Shown: positions 52,869 to 62,516, counted from the stretch's first letter. The stretch is 64,000 bases of DNA from Streptomyces ardesiacus (GCF_003112575.1 NZ_BEWC01000001.1:186001-250000), one strand, 5' to 3'. The notes: generated by a model from the letters alone, not told the origin. Translations and numbers: made by a program.

Positions 52869-53714
52869 ATGATCGAGAACAACGAAACCATCGACGAGTT
52901 TCTCGCCCGGCACACCGACGACGTGGAAGAAGCCGTCCGCAAGGCCGCGGCCCAGGAGATCATGCCGCGCTGGCGCCGGCTCGCGGCCCACGAGGTCGAC
53001 CAGAAGACGGGCCCGCACGACCTGGTGACGGACGCCGACCGCAGGGCCGAGCTGTATCTCACGGAGGTCCTGGCCGGCCTGCTGCCGGGCTCCGTGGTGG
53101 TCGGCGAGGAGGCGGTGCACGCGAACCCCGCGTCGTACGACGCGCTGCGCGGCCGGGCGCCGGTGTGGATCGTCGACCCGGTCGACGGGACCCGGCAGTT
53201 CGTGCGCGGCGAGGAAGGCTTCTGCACGCTGGTGGCCCTCGCCCACCACGGCGTCGTGCACGCCTCCTGGACCTACGCCCCCGCCGACGACCGGCTCGCC
53301 ACGGCCGTACGGGGCAGGGGCGCCTTCCTGGACGGCGAGCGGCTGTACGCCGGACCGCCCGAGCCCGGGCGGGAGCTGCGGATCGCCACCTCCCACCCGG
53401 ACTACACGACGGACGACCAGAAGCGCGACCTGCTCGCCCTGCGCACCCCGGGCGTGGCCCCCCGCCCCTGCGGTTCGGCCGGGCTGGAGTACCTCGCGGT
53501 CGCCCGGGGCGCGTGCGAGGCCACCGCCTTCTCCTGGGAGGCGGCCTGGGACCACGCGGCCGGCCTCCTCCTGGTCGAGGAGGCGGGCGGCGCCCACCTG
53601 ACCCGCACGGGCGAGCCCTTCCGCATCACCGGGGGCAACGACCTGCCGTTCACGGCCGCCCGCGACGCGGCCACGGCGCGCCGGGTGGTGGCGCTGCTGT
53701 CGGGCGGGGCGTGA
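52869..53714 (+). CDS. Inositol-monophosphatase-family phosphatase
   Basis: A 281-residue Mg-dependent phosphatase. Metal-binding motifs are GEEAV (Glu80/81), DPVDGTRQF (Asp103, Asp106) and the C-terminal AWDHAAGLLLVEEAGG. Streptomyces members of this family are annotated as inositol monophosphatase or histidinol-phosphatase (HisN type), and the sequence alone does not decide. I take ATG 52869, where the family N-terminus begins; an earlier in-frame GTG would add twelve residues. It is a single gene upstream of the oxidoreductase on the same strand. Confidence 0.88.
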   Translation: MIENNETIDEFLARHTDDVEEAVRKAAAQEIMPRWRRLAAHEVDQKTGPHDLVTDADRRAELYLTEVLAGLLPGSVVVGEEAVHANPASYDALRGRAPVWIVDPVDGTRQFVRGEEGFCTLVALAHHGVVHASWTYAPADDRLATAVRGRGAFLDGERLYAGPPEPGRELRIATSHPDYTTDDQKRDLLALRTPGVAPRPCGSAGLEYLAVARGACEATAFSWEAAWDHAAGLLLVEEAGGAHLTRTGEPFRITGGNDLPFTAARDAATARRVVALLSGGA

Positions 53715-53824
53715 CCGCCGCGCGCCGCCGGGGGCGGGGCCCCGCGACCGCGCGCCGTCGGACCCCGGGCCTATCCTGATTCCCAGTGGCCATCGGCTGA
53801 TGAAGGGGTCCGAAGGTGCCGTCG

Positions 53825-55234
53825 ATGCTCGATGCGGTCGTAGTGGGTGCGGGGCCGAACGGACTGACCGCTGCCGTGGAGCTCGCCCGGCGCGGCTTCT
53901 CGGTCGCCGTGTTCGAGGCGCGGGACACCGTCGGCGGCGGAGCCCGCACCGAAGAGCTGACGCTGCCCGGCTTCCGGCACGACCCCTGCTCGGCCGCGCA
54001 CCCGCTCGGCATCAACTCCCCGGCCTTCCGCGACCTCCCCCTGGAGCGGTACGGGCTGGAGTGGCTGCACCCCCCGCTGCCCATGGCGCACCCCTTCCCG
54101 GACGGCTCGGCCGCCGTGCTGTCCCGGTCGGTCGGCGAGACGGCCGCCTCCTTCGGGGCGCGCGACGCGGGCGCGTACCGCAGGCTCGTCGAGCCCTTCC
54201 TGCCCAGGTGGGACACGCTCGCCCGGGACTTCATGTCCCTGCCGCTGACCGCGCTGCCCCGCGACCCGGTCACCCTCGCCCGGTTCGGCCTGGCCGGGCT
54301 GCCCCCGTCGACGTGGCTGATGCGCCGCTTCCGCGACGAGAAGGCCAAGACCCTCTTCGCGGGGCTCGTCGCCCACGTCATGGCCCCGCTCGGCGGATTC
54401 GCCACCAGTGCCATAGGCCTGGTCTTCGCCCTCGCCGCGCACGCCCGGGGCTGGCCCGTGGCCCGCGGCGGCTCCCAGTCGATCTCCGACGCCCTCGCCG
54501 CCCACCTCGCGGACCTCGGCGGCACCGTCCACACCGACTACGAGGTCAAGCGCCTCGACGACCTGCCGCCCGCGCGGGCGTACGTCTTCGACACCTCGCC
54601 CACGGCCCTGGCCCGGATCGCGGGCCTCGGCAACCACTACGCCGGGTACCGGTACGGCCCCGGCGTCTTCAAGGTCGACTACGCGCTGGACGGCCCCGTC
54701 CCGTGGACCGCCGAGGAACCCCGCGGCGCCGGCACCGTGCAGATCGGCGCCGACAGCGCGGAGATCGGCGCCGCCCTCCACGCCGCCTCCGGCACCGGCC
54801 GCGCGCCCGACCGCCCCTTCCTCATCACCGTGCAGCCCAGCGTCGCCGACCCCACCCGCGCCCCGGCCGGGCGGCACGTCTTCTGGGCGTACGGCCACGT
54901 CCCGCACGGCTGGAGCGGCGACCTCACCGACGTCATCGAACGCCAGCTGGAGCGCTTCGCCCCCGGCTTCCGCGACCGCGTCCTCGCCCGCGCCACCGCC
55001 GGCCCGCCCGAACTCGCCGCCCGCAACGCCAACTACGTCGGCGGCGACATCGCCACCGGCGCGGTCAGCGGCCTGCAGGTGCTGCTCCGCCCCAAGCTCT
55101 CGCTCTTCCCGTACTCGACCCCGCACCCGGCCGTGTTCATCTGCTCGTCGGCCACCCCGCCGGGCCCGGGCGTCCACGGCATGTCGGGCCACAACGCGGC
55201 GAAGGCGGTCTGGCGCAGACTCCGCCGGACCTGA
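53825..55234 (+). CDS. Phytoene-desaturase-like FAD oxidoreductase
   Basis: A flavoprotein of about 469 residues. The FAD motif is [20 protein letters not shown] at the N-terminus, followed by [20 protein letters not shown], the hallmark of the phytoene desaturase / FAD amine oxidase group. The C-terminal end [16 protein letters not shown] fits the PYROXD2-like branch. No carotenoid genes are nearby, so a role in carotenoid synthesis is unlikely. ATG 53825 has GAAGG at good distance; GTG 53816 is an alternative. It is followed after 34 bp by the macro-domain gene. Confidence 0.87.
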   Translation: MLDAVVVGAGPNGLTAAVELARRGFSVAVFEARDTVGGGARTEELTLPGFRHDPCSAAHPLGINSPAFRDLPLERYGLEWLHPPLPMAHPFPDGSAAVLSRSVGETAASFGARDAGAYRRLVEPFLPRWDTLARDFMSLPLTALPRDPVTLARFGLAGLPPSTWLMRRFRDEKAKTLFAGLVAHVMAPLGGFATSAIGLVFALAAHARGWPVARGGSQSISDALAAHLADLGGTVHTDYEVKRLDDLPPARAYVFDTSPTALARIAGLGNHYAGYRYGPGVFKVDYALDGPVPWTAEEPRGAGTVQIGADSAEIGAALHAASGTGRAPDRPFLITVQPSVADPTRAPAGRHVFWAYGHVPHGWSGDLTDVIERQLERFAPGFRDRVLARATAGPPELAARNANYVGGDIATGAVSGLQVLLRPKLSLFPYSTPHPAVFICSSATPPGPGVHGMSGHNAAKAVWRRLRRT

Positions 55235-55268
55235 CGCCACCCCAGCACCGAGCCGAGCGAGGACCCGC

Positions 55269-55778
55269 ATGCCCACCCTCACCCTCGTCCAGGGCGACAT
55301 CACCCGCGAACACGCCGACGCGATCGTGAACGCCGCCAACTCCTCGCTCCTCGGCGGAGGCGGCGTCGACGGCGCCATCCACCGGCGCGGCGGCCCGGCG
55401 ATCCTCGCGGAGTGCCGCAGGCTCCGCGCCGGGCACCTCGGCAAGGGCCTGCCCACCGGCCGCGCGGTCGCCACCACCGCGGGCGACCTGGACGCGCGCT
55501 GGGTGATCCACACGGTCGGCCCGGTGTACAGCGGCTCCGAGGACCGTTCCGCTCTCCTCGCCTCCTGCTACCGCGCATCCCTGCGCGTGGCCGACGAGTT
55601 GGGCGCCCGCACGGTCGCCTTCCCGGCCATCTCCACCGGCGTCTACCGCTGGCCGCTCGACGACGCGGCCCGCATCGCGGTCGAGACGGTACGGGAGGCC
55701 GACACGGCCGTCGAGGAGGTCAGGTTCGTCCTCTTCGACGACCGTGCCCACGAGGCGTTCGCCGCGTACGCCGGCTGA
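55269..55778 (+). CDS. Macro-domain protein (O-acetyl-ADP-ribose deacetylase type)
   Basis: A 169-residue single macro domain. It shows IVNAANSSLLGGGGVDGAIH, the ADP-ribose-binding signature of MacroD-type hydrolases, then GRAVATTAGDL, HTVGPVY and FPAISTGVYRWP. These enzymes hydrolyse O-acetyl-ADP-ribose made by sirtuins or remove ADP-ribose from acidic residues. It lies 34 bp after the phytoene-desaturase-like gene on the same strand and may share its transcript. No ADP-ribosyltransferase or sirtuin gene adjoins it. Confidence 0.92.
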   Translation: MPTLTLVQGDITREHADAIVNAANSSLLGGGGVDGAIHRRGGPAILAECRRLRAGHLGKGLPTGRAVATTAGDLDARWVIHTVGPVYSGSEDRSALLASCYRASLRVADELGARTVAFPAISTGVYRWPLDDAARIAVETVREADTAVEEVRFVLFDDRAHEAFAAYAG

Positions 55779-55852
55779 CCGCTCGGCCGGGCGGCAGTCC
55801 GCGGGCCGGCGAGCAACCCAGAAACCGGCCTCCGACCTGGCTTGACGCTTTG

Positions 55853-55869
55853 TTGCGAGTGATGTGCAA
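55853..55869. promoter_or_regulatory. Nur-like nickel regulator box
   Basis: TTGCGA, five bases, GTGCAA matches the Nur box TTGCAA-N5-TTGCAA (as I recall it from S. coelicolor) at 10 of 12 positions. It lies just downstream of a TTGACG hexamer (55842-55847) and covers the expected -10 region, 34 bp before the substrate-binding protein gene. Nur, a Fur-family repressor, uses nickel as corepressor. Confidence 0.65.
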
Positions 55870-55902
55870 TAACAGCGCATCGACAACAAGCGTGGGGGAG
55901 AC

Positions 55903-57567
55903 ATGACAGCCCGTCGGACCCGTTGGACCCGTCGGACCCGTTCGAACGGCCGGAGCGACCGGGACCACCGGAGCGACCGGAACCTTCCGATACGGAGCGC
56001 CGCCGCGGCAGTGGCACTGGCCGCCGGTGCGGCCGCCTGCTCCGCGCCCTCGGACGGCGGCAAGGACGGCGACGCCGGGGACGCCGCGTCCGTCGTGATC
56101 GGGGTGGCCTCGGAACCGGACACCCTCAGCCCGCTGCTGGGCTACGGCAAGGACGGCAACTCCAAGATCTTCGACGGGCTGCTCGCCCGCGACGCCGACC
56201 TGAATCTGAAGCCCGCGCTCGCCGCCGCGCTGCCGAAGGTCACCGACGGCGGCCGGACGTACACGTACACCCTGCGCGACGGCGTGAAGTTCAGCGACGG
56301 CGAACCCCTGACGGCCGAGGACGTCGTCTACACGTACCGCACCGTCCTCGACGAGAAGACCAACAACACCGCCCGCAGCGAACTCGACGCCGTCGAGGAC
56401 GTCCGCGCGAGCGGGGACGGCACCGTCGTCTTCAGGCTCAAGTACCCCTACGCGCCCTTCGCCGCCCGCACCGTCCTGCCCGTCGTCCCCGAGCACGTCG
56501 CGGGCGGGCAGGACCCCAACACCGGCGACTTCAACACCGAGCCGGTCGGCACCGGTCCGTACGTGCTCACCCACTGGAGCAAGGGCGAGAAGCTCTCCTT
56601 CAAGGCCAACCCGCACTACTGGGGCGACAAGCCCGCGGTGAAGTCGTTCACCATGGCCGTCATCGCCGACGACACCGTACGCGCCACCCGGCTGCGCTCC
56701 GGCGACCTCGACGGCGCGGTCCTGCCGCCCAACCTGGCCGCCACCTTCGAGAAGGACGACGGCAGGCGCACCTACCGGGCCAGGTCCTACGACTTCCGGG
56801 CCGTCACCCTGCCCACCTCGAACAAGGTCACCGGCGACCGCGCCGTCCGCAGGGCCCTGGACGCCGCCGTGGACCGCCAGGCCATGGTCGACAGGATCCT
56901 CGACGGCGCGGGCCGGCCGGCGTACGGCCCGCTGCCCGTCGACGACCCCTGGTACGAGCGCGGCATCGAGCGCCCGCACGACCTCGCCGGGGCCCAGCGC
57001 ATCCTGGACGAGGCCGGCTGGAAGCCCGGCCCGGACGGCGTCCGCGCCAAGGACGGACGGCGCGCCTCGTTCACCCTCTTCTACCCCTCGGGGGACAAGG
57101 TCCGCCAGGACCACGCGCTCGCCTACGCCTCCGACGCGAAGAAGGCCGGCATCGAGGTGAAGGTCGAGGGCGCCACCTGGGAGGTCATCGAGCCGCGGAT
57201 GAAGACCGACGCGGTGCTCGCGGGCCTCGGCAGCGTCGGCGACCCCGACTTCGGCCTCTACACCCTGCTGCACTCCACCCTCGCCGGCGACGGCTTCAAC
57301 AACATGGCCCACTACGACAACCCGGCCGTCGACAAGGCGCTCGACGCCGGGCGCCGCAGCCAGGACCCGGACAAGCGCGCGGCCGCCTACGACACGATCC
57401 AGCAGGCCCTCGTCGACGACCCCGGCTACACCTTCCTCACCCACATCGACCACCTCTACGTCCTGGCCGACCGCTGGGAGGGGCTGACCACCCAACTGGA
57501 GCCGCACGAGCACGGCTTCGCCAGCGGGCCCTGGTGGAACATTGAGGACTGGCAGCCCAAGAAGTGA
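55903..57567 (+). CDS. nikA: ABC transporter substrate-binding lipoprotein (nickel/peptide family)
   Basis: A 554-residue family-5 solute-binding protein. A long positively charged leader with Arg/Thr repeats precedes the hydrophobic core and the lipobox LAAGAAAC (Cys46). The fold signature is TLRDGVKFSDGEPLTAEDV, and VGTGPYVLTHWSKGEKL is also typical of dipeptide and NikA-type receptors. The Nur-like box upstream favours nickel, bound as a small chelate. GGGGGAG precedes ATG 55903. The stop overlaps the permease start (GTGA). The gene symbol follows the nik operon layout and is inferred. Confidence 0.85.
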   Translation: MTARRTRWTRRTRSNGRSDRDHRSDRNLPIRSAAAAVALAAGAAACSAPSDGGKDGDAGDAASVVIGVASEPDTLSPLLGYGKDGNSKIFDGLLARDADLNLKPALAAALPKVTDGGRTYTYTLRDGVKFSDGEPLTAEDVVYTYRTVLDEKTNNTARSELDAVEDVRASGDGTVVFRLKYPYAPFAARTVLPVVPEHVAGGQDPNTGDFNTEPVGTGPYVLTHWSKGEKLSFKANPHYWGDKPAVKSFTMAVIADDTVRATRLRSGDLDGAVLPPNLAATFEKDDGRRTYRARSYDFRAVTLPTSNKVTGDRAVRRALDAAVDRQAMVDRILDGAGRPAYGPLPVDDPWYERGIERPHDLAGAQRILDEAGWKPGPDGVRAKDGRRASFTLFYPSGDKVRQDHALAYASDAKKAGIEVKVEGATWEVIEPRMKTDAVLAGLGSVGDPDFGLYTLLHSTLAGDGFNNMAHYDNPAVDKALDAGRRSQDPDKRAAAYDTIQQALVDDPGYTFLTHIDHLYVLADRWEGLTTQLEPHEHGFASGPWWNIEDWQPKK

Positions 57568-58568
57568 CCGGAACCGCCCGGCGGCTGCCCTGGGGCGCGA
57601 TGGCACGACTGGCGGGGCGGCGGGCGCTGTTCGCCCTGCCCGTCGTCCTCGTCGTCACCTTCGGCGTGTTCGCGATCGCCGCCGCCTCACCCTTCGACCC
57701 CGTCAAGGCGTACGCCGGCACCGCCGCGCTCGGCGCCGACCAGGAGACCCTCGACCGGCTGCGCGAGAACCTCGGCGTGGACCAGTCCTTCGTCGTGCGC
57801 TGGTGGCACTGGCTGACCTCCGCCGTCACCGGCGACCTCGGCCACTCCAGCGTGCTGCGGCAGCCCGTGACGCAGGTGATCGGCGAACGCCTCGTCTGGT
57901 CCGCCCTGTTGTGCGCCGTCGCCTTCGCCGTGGCCGTCACCCTCGGCACCCTCCTCGGCGTGCTGGCCGCCCGCCGCCCCGGCTCGGTGCTCGACCGGGC
58001 GGTCACCTCCCTCGCGTACACCCTGGAGGCGGCGCCGGTCTTCTGGATCGCGCTGCTCGCCGTGTGGCTGTTCGCCCTCCAGTGGGACGTGCTGCCCGCC
58101 GGCGGTCTCACCGACACCGCCAGCGAACGGGTCACCCCGGGACAGGTCGCGGGCCACATCGTGCTGCCCGCCGGTGTGCTCGCCGTCTCCCAACTGCCCT
58201 GGTTCACCCTCTACGTGCGCCAGGGCGTCGGCGACGCCCTCGCGGAGGACCCGGTGCGCGGCGCCCGTGCCCGCGGGCTGCGGGAGAGCACCGTTCTCGG
58301 CAAGCACGCCCTGCGCTCCGGACTGCTGCCCGTGCTCACCCTGATCGGCTCCCGCGTGCCCGAACTCATCACCGGTGCCCTGCTGGTGGAGAGCGTCTTC
58401 AGCTGGCCGGGCATCGCCGCCGCCACCGTCGAGGCCGCCACCGCCGTCGACTTCCCGCTGCTGGCCGCCCTGACCACGCTCGCCACCGCCGCCGTCCTCG
58501 CCGGCAACCTGCTGGCCGACCTGCTCTACGGACTCTTCGACCCGAGGGTGAAGCTCAGTGAGATGTGA
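57564..58568 (+). CDS. nikB: ABC transporter permease (NikB-like)
   Basis: A 334-residue permease with six hydrophobic segments of the DppB/NikB type. The cytoplasmic EAA-like loop reads LAEDPVRGARARGLRESTVLG, and the family's ITGALLVESVFSWPGI segment follows. The GTG start overlaps the nikA stop and the TGA stop shares a base with the next ATG (TGATG), so translation is coupled on both sides. With NikC it would form the membrane channel of the nickel-type importer. Confidence 0.88.
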   Translation: MTGTARRLPWGAMARLAGRRALFALPVVLVVTFGVFAIAAASPFDPVKAYAGTAALGADQETLDRLRENLGVDQSFVVRWWHWLTSAVTGDLGHSSVLRQPVTQVIGERLVWSALLCAVAFAVAVTLGTLLGVLAARRPGSVLDRAVTSLAYTLEAAPVFWIALLAVWLFALQWDVLPAGGLTDTASERVTPGQVAGHIVLPAGVLAVSQLPWFTLYVRQGVGDALAEDPVRGARARGLRESTVLGKHALRSGLLPVLTLIGSRVPELITGALLVESVFSWPGIAAATVEAATAVDFPLLAALTTLATAAVLAGNLLADLLYGLFDPRVKLSEM

Positions 58569-59461
58569 TGTCCATGGCTGACGTCGCGGCCGGGAAGACC
58601 GGCACCCGGTGGCGCTCGCGCGCCGGCGACCGCCGCTCCACCCGCACCCTGCGCCTGCGCACCTCCGTCGCACTGCTGGCCCTCACCGTGCTCGCCGTGC
58701 TGCTGGTGCCGCCGCTGGTGCGGCTCGACCAGCAGGCCGTCGATCTCGCCGCCAAGCTCCAGGCCCCCACCTGGGCGCACCCGTTCGGCACCGACGACGT
58801 CGGCCGCGACCTGCTGCTGCGGTGCGTGTACGGCTTGCGTGTCTCGCTGCTCGTCGGGGTGGCGGCCGCGCTGACCGCGACGGTCGTGGGCACCGCCGTC
58901 GGCGCCGCCGCCGGGGCGCTCGGCGGGTGGGTCGACCGGAGCGTCATGCGGGTCGTCGACGCCCTCTCCTCCGTGCCCCACCTGCTGATGGGCATCTTCA
59001 TCGTCGCGATGTTCCGGCCGGGCGTCTGGCCGGTGGTGGCCTCCGTCGCGCTCACCCACTGGCTGTCCACCGCCCGCATCGTCCGCGCCGAGGTGCTGTC
59101 CCTGCGCGCCCGCCCCCACATCGACGCGGCCGTCTCCGGCGGCGCGTCCCGGTGGCGGGTGACGGTGCGGCACCTGCTGCCGGGCGTACTGCCGCAGGCC
59201 GCGCTGGCCGCCGTACTGATGGTGCCGCACGCGATGTGGCACGAGTCGGCGCTGTCCTTCCTCGGCCTGGGCCTGCCCACCCACACCGCGAGCCTCGGCA
59301 ACCTCGTCCAGGAAGCCCGCGGTTCGCTGCTGGCCGGGCACTGGTGGCCCACCCTCTTCCCCGGCCTGTTCATCATCGTGCCCACCCTCGCCGTCGCCGG
59401 ACTCGCGGGCGCCTGGCGGGAGCGGATCAACCCCCGCCGCCGATCGGAGCTGATGCTGTGA
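58568..59461 (+). CDS. nikC: ABC transporter permease (NikC-like)
   Basis: A 297-residue permease of the DppC/NikC type, with a charged N-terminus, one early hydrophobic segment and then HPFGTDDVGRDLLLRCVYGL, the usual start of the channel domain. The coupling loop includes DAAVSGGASRWRVTVRHLLP, and ALSFLGLGLPTHTASLG is also characteristic. ATG 58568 overlaps the nikB stop; a GTG one codon earlier is possible. The stop overlaps the GTG of the first ATPase. It pairs with NikB. Confidence 0.88.
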   Translation: MSMADVAAGKTGTRWRSRAGDRRSTRTLRLRTSVALLALTVLAVLLVPPLVRLDQQAVDLAAKLQAPTWAHPFGTDDVGRDLLLRCVYGLRVSLLVGVAAALTATVVGTAVGAAAGALGGWVDRSVMRVVDALSSVPHLLMGIFIVAMFRPGVWPVVASVALTHWLSTARIVRAEVLSLRARPHIDAAVSGGASRWRVTVRHLLPGVLPQAALAAVLMVPHAMWHESALSFLGLGLPTHTASLGNLVQEARGSLLAGHWWPTLFPGLFIIVPTLAVAGLAGAWRERINPRRRSELML

Positions 59462-60435
59462 CCGAGCGAGCCCCCGTGCTGTCGGTACGCGGTCTGTCGG
59501 TGCGCTTCCTCATGCCGGGCGGGCACCGCGTCGCCGCCGTCACCGACGCCCACTTCGACGTGGCACCGGGCGAGTGCCTGGCCCTGATCGGTGAGAGCGG
59601 CTGCGGCAAGTCCGTCCTCGCCTCCGCCCTGCTCGGCCTGCTGCCCGGCAACGCGCAGACCGCGGGCCGCGCCCTCCTCGGCGACCTCGACCTGCTCGAC
59701 GCCGACGAGCGGACCTTCGCCCGCACCGTACGCGGCCGGCTGATCGGCCTCGTCCCGCAGAGCCCGGCCGCCCACCTCACCCCGGTCCGCACCATCCGCG
59801 CCCACCTGGAGGAGACGGTCGCGGAACTGACCGAGGTCCGCGGGCGCACGGCGCTGCGCGAGGCCGCCGAGGCAGCCGCCGGACGCGCCGCGTTCCCGGT
59901 CACCCACCTCGACCGCCACCCGCACGAACTCTCCGGCGGCCTGGCCCAGCGCGCCGCCACCGCCCTCGCCCTCGTCGGCGACGCCCCGCTGCTGCTCGCC
60001 GACGAGCCCACCACCGGCCTCGACCGGGACCTGGTCGACCGCACGGTCGACGAACTGAGGCGACATGTCGACCAGGGCGGGAGCCGTGCCCTGCTGATGA
60101 TCACCCACGACCTGGCCGCCGCCGAACGCATCGCCGACCGCGTCGCCGTCATGTACGCCGGCCGCATCGTCGAACTCGCCGACGCCGCCGCCTTCTTCGG
60201 CGCCGCGGGCCCACGCCACCCCTACAGCCGCGGCCTGCTCGACGCGCTGCCCGACCGCGCCTTCGCCCCCATCCCCGGCCTGCCGCCCGAACTGGGCGCC
60301 CTCCCCGAGGGCTGCGCCTTCGCCGCCCGCTGCGACCGGGCGAGCGACGCCTGCGCCGCCCTGCCCCCGCTGCGGGGCACGGTGGCCTGCCACCACCCGC
60401 ACGCCGTGCTCACGGAGGCCGCCGACCGTGCTTGA
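59458..60435 (+). CDS. nikD: ABC transporter ATP-binding protein (NikD-like)
   Basis: A 325-residue oligopeptide/nickel-type ATPase. Walker A is GESGCGKS, the signature LSGGLAQRA, Walker B LLLADEPT, and the switch histidine lies in MITHDLAAA. The C-terminal OppD/DppD extension carries cysteines (GCAFAARCDRASDACAAL), as in this subfamily, where a cluster of four cysteines can bind metal or an iron-sulfur cluster. The GTG start overlaps the nikC stop and the 3' end overlaps the next ATPase by 8 bp. Confidence 0.9.
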   Translation: MTERAPVLSVRGLSVRFLMPGGHRVAAVTDAHFDVAPGECLALIGESGCGKSVLASALLGLLPGNAQTAGRALLGDLDLLDADERTFARTVRGRLIGLVPQSPAAHLTPVRTIRAHLEETVAELTEVRGRTALREAAEAAAGRAAFPVTHLDRHPHELSGGLAQRAATALALVGDAPLLLADEPTTGLDRDLVDRTVDELRRHVDQGGSRALLMITHDLAAAERIADRVAVMYAGRIVELADAAAFFGAAGPRHPYSRGLLDALPDRAFAPIPGLPPELGALPEGCAFAARCDRASDACAALPPLRGTVACHHPHAVLTEAADRA

Positions 60436-61102
60436 ACTGCGCAGCATCACCGCCGGATACGACAGGAAGGTTCCCGTGTTCCGGGACGTCTCCCTGTCCG
60501 TGGCGCCGGGGCAGGCCGTCGGGCTGCTCGGCCCGAGCGGCTGCGGCAAGTCCACCCTCGCCCGCGTCGCGGCCCTGCTGCACCGCCCGGACTCCGGAAC
60601 GCTGCTCCTCGACGGCACCCCCGTCCGGCGCTGGCGGCACCGCGCTCCCCGGGACCGGCGCACCGCCGTCGGCGTCGTCTTCCAGCAGGCCCGCCTCTCC
60701 GCCGACCCCCGCCTGACCCTCGCCGACCTGGTCGCCGAGCCGCTGCGGGCCACCGGCCGACGGGAGGAGGCCGCCGGCCGGGTCGCCGAACTGGCCGGCG
60801 CCGTGGGGCTGACCACCGACCTGCTGACCAGGCGGCCGCACGAGGTCAGCGACGGCCAGCTGCAGCGCGCCTGCCTCGCCCGTGCCCTGGTGCTGCGCCC
60901 GCGCTGGCTGGTGTGCGACGAGATGACCGCGATGCTGGACGCCTCGACCACGGCCGCCCTGGTCCGGGTGGTGGAGGACTACCGGGCCGCCACCGGGGCG
61001 GGACTGCTGGCCGTCGGCCACGACCGCGTCCTCCTGGACCGCTGGTGCGACCGCACCGTGGAATGGGCCTCCTTGGTGCCCCCGGCCGCCACGACGAGCT
61101 GA
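60428..61102 (+). CDS. nikE: ABC transporter ATP-binding protein (NikE-like)
   Basis: A 224-residue second ATPase of the importer. Walker A is GPSGCGKS, the signature is altered to VSDGQLQRA (S-D-G instead of S-G-G), Walker B is WLVCDEMT and the switch histidine sits in AVGHDRVLL. It lacks the C-terminal cysteine extension of NikD. The GTG start lies inside the nikD end, giving coupled translation. It is the last gene of the five-gene operon and ends 19 bp from the convergent lectin gene. Confidence 0.88.
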   Translation: MLELRSITAGYDRKVPVFRDVSLSVAPGQAVGLLGPSGCGKSTLARVAALLHRPDSGTLLLDGTPVRRWRHRAPRDRRTAVGVVFQQARLSADPRLTLADLVAEPLRATGRREEAAGRVAELAGAVGLTTDLLTRRPHEVSDGQLQRACLARALVLRPRWLVCDEMTAMLDASTTAALVRVVEDYRAATGAGLLAVGHDRVLLDRWCDRTVEWASLVPPAATTS

Positions 61103-61121
61103 CTCCGCGCCCCCGGGCGGA

Positions 61122-62516
61122 TCAGCGGGTGCTCCACTTCTGGTTGTCCCGGCCGCTGCACTCCCAGAGCTGGAGCTTCGCGCCGTTGCCGGTCTTCTCG
61201 TCGACGACGGCCACGCACTTGTTGGCCTGCACGTTGACCAGGTCCCGGGGCCCGGCCAGGATGAACTGCTGCGCGGGATTGCCGCTGCACACCGCCACCT
61301 GGACCACCGTCCCGTTGGCCGTGCCGCCCCAGGTCGCGTCCATGCACAGGCCCAGCGACCGGATCGTCCCGTCGGGACGGAAGTCCCACCTCTGCCAGTT
61401 CTTGCCGGTGCAGTCGGCGATCTGCAGCGGCGCACCGTCCCGCCACTTGTGGCCCGCCACCTCGATGCAGCGGTTGGAGGCGTGGCCGTAGATGGTCGTG
61501 CCGGGGGCGACCGTCTCCGGGGCCTCGGCCTCCGGCTTCTCCTGGCCGCCCCCGCCCGAGCTCTCCTTCTGGGACTTCTTCGGCGCCGGTGCCTTCTCGT
61601 CGCCGCCGTCGCCCCCGTCGCCCCCGTCGTCCTGCGGCTCCCGAGGGGCCGGCTGCTGCACCTTCGGCTCTTCCACGGGCGCGGACTCGACGGTGCTGGG
61701 CAGGGTCTCCGGGGCGGCACTGGGACTGGGGGACAGGGCCGCGCCGGCCTGCTGTGTCTGCTCGGTGGCGCTGGTGCGGACCTGCGGCTTGTACGCGATC
61801 CAGATCATCACGAACGCCACCGCGACCGCGACGAAGATGCCCAGGAACGTCGCCAGCCAGCGCGGCAGGAACCCGCGCTGCACATACGTGCCGTCGACGT
61901 GGGTGGGATCCACCCCGGAGCGCCGTACCGCGAGCGTGTACGGGCGTTCCTCCTTCGCGCCGAACCAGATGATCCGCTTCGGCTTCAGCGTCGTCTCCAC
62001 GAACGCCGCACGCCCCGGCTCGATCTGCACGTTCGACGGCCGGATCTCGTACGACAGATGGTCGCCCGTGTCGCTGCCCGCGACCGACGCCGTCACCTTC
62101 GTGTTCCCCAGGTTGTCCACCGCCAGCCGCGGCCGGCCCCGGAAACGCCCCTTCACCGTCGGCGGCACCAACTCCGCCCGCACCTCGGTGAACGCGGTGA
62201 TCGTGAGGTTCCCCTCCGGCACCGTCACCGCGTCCGGATGCTCCGTCGGCGTGATCCGCACCGCGTACGGATTCGGCCCCGCCACCGCGTCCGGCGTACG
62301 CGGCGGAGCGAAGGTCAGCTCCACGGTGCCGGTCGTGCCGGGGTACAGGCGCAGGCTCTGCGGCTCCACCGTCGTCCAGGGCGCGATGTCCCCGACGGGC
62401 TCGAAGCGGTACTCGTCCACCACGTCACCGGTGTTGCGCACCCGCAGCCGTACGCGCGTGGTGCTGCCGGGGTCCACGGTCGCGGACGCGGGCTCCAGGG
62501 AAGTCCACAGGTTCAC
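61122..62516 (-). CDS. Membrane-anchored protein with extracellular ricin-type lectin domain
   Basis: A 464-residue protein with one transmembrane helix at about 220-241 and no N-terminal signal. The basic residues before the helix place the first 215 residues inside the cell. That part is two Ig-like beta-sandwiches (VRLRVRNTGDVVDEYRFEPV is typical). Outside, a Pro/Gly/Asp-rich stalk (about 250-335) carries a ricin-B-type trefoil lectin with QRWDF, QQFIL and QKWST repeats ending at the C-terminus. It may bind wall or substrate polysaccharide while contacting a cytoplasmic partner. It is divergent from the beta-galactosidase gene. Function is unknown. Confidence 0.82.
   Translation of the reverse strand: MNLWTSLEPASATVDPGSTTRVRLRVRNTGDVVDEYRFEPVGDIAPWTTVEPQSLRLYPGTTGTVELTFAPPRTPDAVAGPNPYAVRITPTEHPDAVTVPEGNLTITAFTEVRAELVPPTVKGRFRGRPRLAVDNLGNTKVTASVAGSDTGDHLSYEIRPSNVQIEPGRAAFVETTLKPKRIIWFGAKEERPYTLAVRRSGVDPTHVDGTYVQRGFLPRWLATFLGIFVAVAVAFVMIWIAYKPQVRTSATEQTQQAGAALSPSPSAAPETLPSTVESAPVEEPKVQQPAPREPQDDGGDGGDGGDEKAPAPKKSQKESSGGGGQEKPEAEAPETVAPGTTIYGHASNRCIEVAGHKWRDGAPLQIADCTGKNWQRWDFRPDGTIRSLGLCMDATWGGTANGTVVQVAVCSGNPAQQFILAGPRDLVNVQANKCVAVVDEKTGNGAKLQLWECSGRDNQKWSTR

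Noticed and set aside
53825..55234. Carotenoid phytoene desaturase (crtI)
   Set aside because: The FAD motifs match the superfamily, but no crt genes are present and the C-terminus fits the PYROXD2-like branch better.
55269..55778. Macro-domain gene as part of an antiphage or toxin system
   Set aside because: No ADP-ribosyltransferase, toxin or defence gene adjoins it. It looks like a housekeeping MacroD-type hydrolase.
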